The translations under genes and the position numbers were made by a program. 64,000 nucleotides of DNA. Source: Rostratula benghalensis (taxonomy: Eukaryota > Chordata > Aves > Charadriiformes > Rostratulidae). Shown here piece by piece: positions 61,795 through 64,000 of this stretch. Below the pieces are notes generated by a model that was given only the letters and a program-made list of their open reading frames with translations, did no database searches and was not told the DNA's origin. Where the stretch lies: NCBI GenBank assembly GCA_013399305.1, contig VXAI01000118.1, positions 521,188 to 585,187 of the forward strand, given 5' to 3'. Numbering within the stretch: position 1 is the stretch's first letter; each line of letters starts with the position of its first letter.

Positions 61795-64000
61795 CCCCCA
61801 AGTTTTCTTGGCAGGCTTGTGTCTCTGGTCTCACTGAATGGAAAGTTTTGCTTAAATCAGAAATACTGTACTGCAAATACTGTTACGCCGTGCAAGCATG
61901 AGTGTATAGACCGAAAATAGCAAAGAACTTTCTCATTTTGCCAGTTGTAGGGACTGAAGACCTACTTAAGTGTTGGCTCTGAAGTGTGACTGAAGTGTGA
62001 AGTCCAGATATTCTGAAAATCTGATTGTACCCCTTGCAAATACAGAGATGATAATGGGCGCTTCTAAAACCTGTGCTGCTCTTTGATGCTCAACTGTGAG
62101 TTGCCTTCCGTATCAGAGAATGATGGTGGTTTATAATTATCTCATCACTTCCCCTCAGGCATGAGAAGTATATTTCCAAAACACACATTTCCTTTTTACA
62201 AAATGTGCAATGTGCTTGCTGTGGTTTAACACACCTCTTCAACGCACCTCTGCCGTCCTACATAGTCCTGCAAGTGCTTTCTAACCTAGGGTCTCAGTGG
62301 ATGGTACTTTCGCTTGTCAGATTATTCACACAACAGTATACTAACTACAGAAGTCACACAGAACAGCTGAATTTTCTTATCAGGTGCATTAGGCACAAAT
62401 CTACCATTGCAATATGAGCTGATGAGTTTTCTCAAACTCATCCAGTTTCCTGAGAAATCTAGTCTTTCTGCAGTGCTTGCAGCTGGCTGTTGCCTTGTTT
62501 TAGTGTGCTCCCCTTGCTCCAGGGATAGCAAATGTGCAGGAGCTGCACACAGACTTGAGCCTCTGGCTCACAAATGTTTTGTGGATGCTCATCTTAGGGT
62601 GTTGCTGTACATATCTGTGCTCCTAAATGATATCAAAGTTTGTTGACTCACATTAGGTACCATGCTGCAGTTTGCAGGCTGATGTAGGTGTGCTATCTCT
62701 AACTTTGTGCTTAGCCCTCAAACCGTCTCCTCTAGCTTGAAACCAATTGCTTCTGCTTAAGATAAGAAACTGTCTCTAAAGTAGATGGATTAAGACGTAG
62801 ACTGTTCCACATGTCATCTTTTCTTTCCTTTTGTTACCAAAGTCTGTATTATGCATAAATGCAGTTTTCTACCTTGCCCTGACGCTTCCCTTCAGAAAGA
62901 AACTCTACCTGAACCAGTGGCATGCACACACGAATAAAAATAATCTCTGCATTCACAAGTGTGCCCTATTTGAGAGGATATCCCTAATTGGCAGTCTTAA
63001 TTTTGAGGATCCAGCTTCTCCCTTAAATCCCTTCACTGTATCTTTTGAAGAGATGCTGTTTGGAAAATCTTCATGACAAACATGATCTTGTTTTTATTTT
63101 CAAGGTCACTACACAGCTGGTATTATCTCAGTGGAGCTTAAAGAAAAGTTCAGTGGATTCAGACCTGAGTCTTTCCTTGGCTCTGTGGTTATTTGCTTGC
63201 CAGAGACAAGATGTACTTCCCAGGTGTACTGGAAGTCCAAAGACTTTGAATATTAACATTAGCAAGATGAACTCCTTAGGTTATTCTTTGTATGTTAATG
63301 CCGCTGTGATGGGCCCTCTCTGCCCTGAGTGCTGTTCCTGGTTAACAGGAGACTTAGTAACTCTGCTGTTATTCATTAACTGGGACTCTTGTCGGAAGCC
63401 ATCCTGCTCCATCACTGGTGATCAGGAGACCTTCTGATTGCCAAGTGCTCCTTCTTCGTGTGCATGGATGGAGAAGCATCCCCGGCAGCTGGGCCTTGAG
63501 TACAAGGGCTCAAATCCTGCTGCAAGATGGGCTGTTTCCTCCCCTGTCCATTCAAGGTTTCTGGGCTGCCTGTTACTCAGCCCCTCCTGCCTGCAGATGT
63601 CTGGCTTGGAGCTGGAAGGGGAAGTGGCTGTTCAGTAAGCAACTTCTGATCCCCAGCTGGTTTCTGTGGGTCTCTAGCCTGGTACATAGCTGATCCGCTT
63701 CTGTTTTCTGGACTGGGATAATACTGCAAAAAGTAACTACTCTAGCCTTCCAAATGGCCTCAACCTCCTGCAAATTAGCATGCAGATAACATTTTTGTGG
63801 AACCAGTGGCTTGCTGATCCCCTTCTAGGGGCAGGTGCTAGTTGCTGTCATCAGAGGAGCCAGATCTGAGACCTGAGTATGTCAGTGGGAGCTCCTCCTT
63901 CTGCAGGACCTCTGGGCCAGCCTGTCTACAAATGGACTCAGCTAACCTTGGTCACTCTCGTGGCATGAAAAGAAGGTAGGGAGGTGAGACCAGATCAGGG
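61795..64000. other. Unique non-coding DNA, probable intron; one weak exon candidate
   Basis: No repeat family is recognised. A small direct repeat TGAAGTGTGAC/TGAAGTGTGAA lies at 61980-62001. At 63105 an acceptor-like TTTTTATTTTCAAG is followed by a frame that stays open for 49 codons to a TAA at 63254. It is reported as a finding and not as a gene because no homology can be recognised. Confidence 0.4.

Overview
This 64 kb window reads as nuclear DNA from a bird. The main evidence is eleven fragments of CR1 LINE elements. They carry the avian-type 3' end (a GGTTGGAA...CTTCCAACC region followed by degenerate ATTCTATGA octamers) and remnants of the CR1 ORF2 C-terminus. There is also one solo LTR-like element with TGTC...GACA ends. 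Bacterial gene organisation, Alu/L1-type repeats, CRISPR arrays and rRNA are absent, and I see no convincing tRNA. CR1 also occurs in crocodilians and turtles, so 'bird' is a strong inference and not proof; I cannot name a species.

No protein-coding exon can be supported. All long open frames are short relative to chance, lie inside CR1, or arise in CpG-rich or pyrimidine-rich sequence. Most of the window is unique intergenic or intronic DNA.

Layout. 1-2.7 kb: unique, with one strong hairpin (1855-1908). 2.73-3.0 kb: a small CpG-rich block, followed by a sense CR1 (2990-3620) and an inverted CR1 (4363-4805). 4.8-19.5 kb: unique, with a T22 run, a short CR1, a G14 run and a 57-bp perfectly alternating purine-pyrimidine tract (19289-19345). 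19.5-26 kb: three CR1 fragments and a long-armed inverted repeat (24267-24504). 26-36.8 kb: unique, with an assembly gap, a GC-rich perfect hairpin (28921-28967), a moderately CpG-rich block (about 30.05-30.78 kb) and a small C(TTCG)G hairpin. 36.8-49.7 kb: three more CR1 pieces and the LTR-like element (46454-46675). 49.7-50.44 kb: a long antisense CR1 that ends next to the only strong promoter candidate.

That promoter candidate is a dense CpG island of about 0.85 kb (50470-51320), with a TATA box at 50464 and a splice-donor-like CAG|GTAGGC at 50710/50711. The simplest reading is that a plus-strand gene starts here with a non-coding first exon, and that the remaining 13 kb is largely its first intron, running out of the window. 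The gene itself is not identifiable from what is visible.

The best candidates for something undescribed are structural: the 24267-24504 inverted repeat, the 1855-1908 hairpin, the Z-DNA-type tract, and the fact that both CpG-rich blocks sit directly beside the truncated 5' end of a CR1 copy. No novel gene system is evident.
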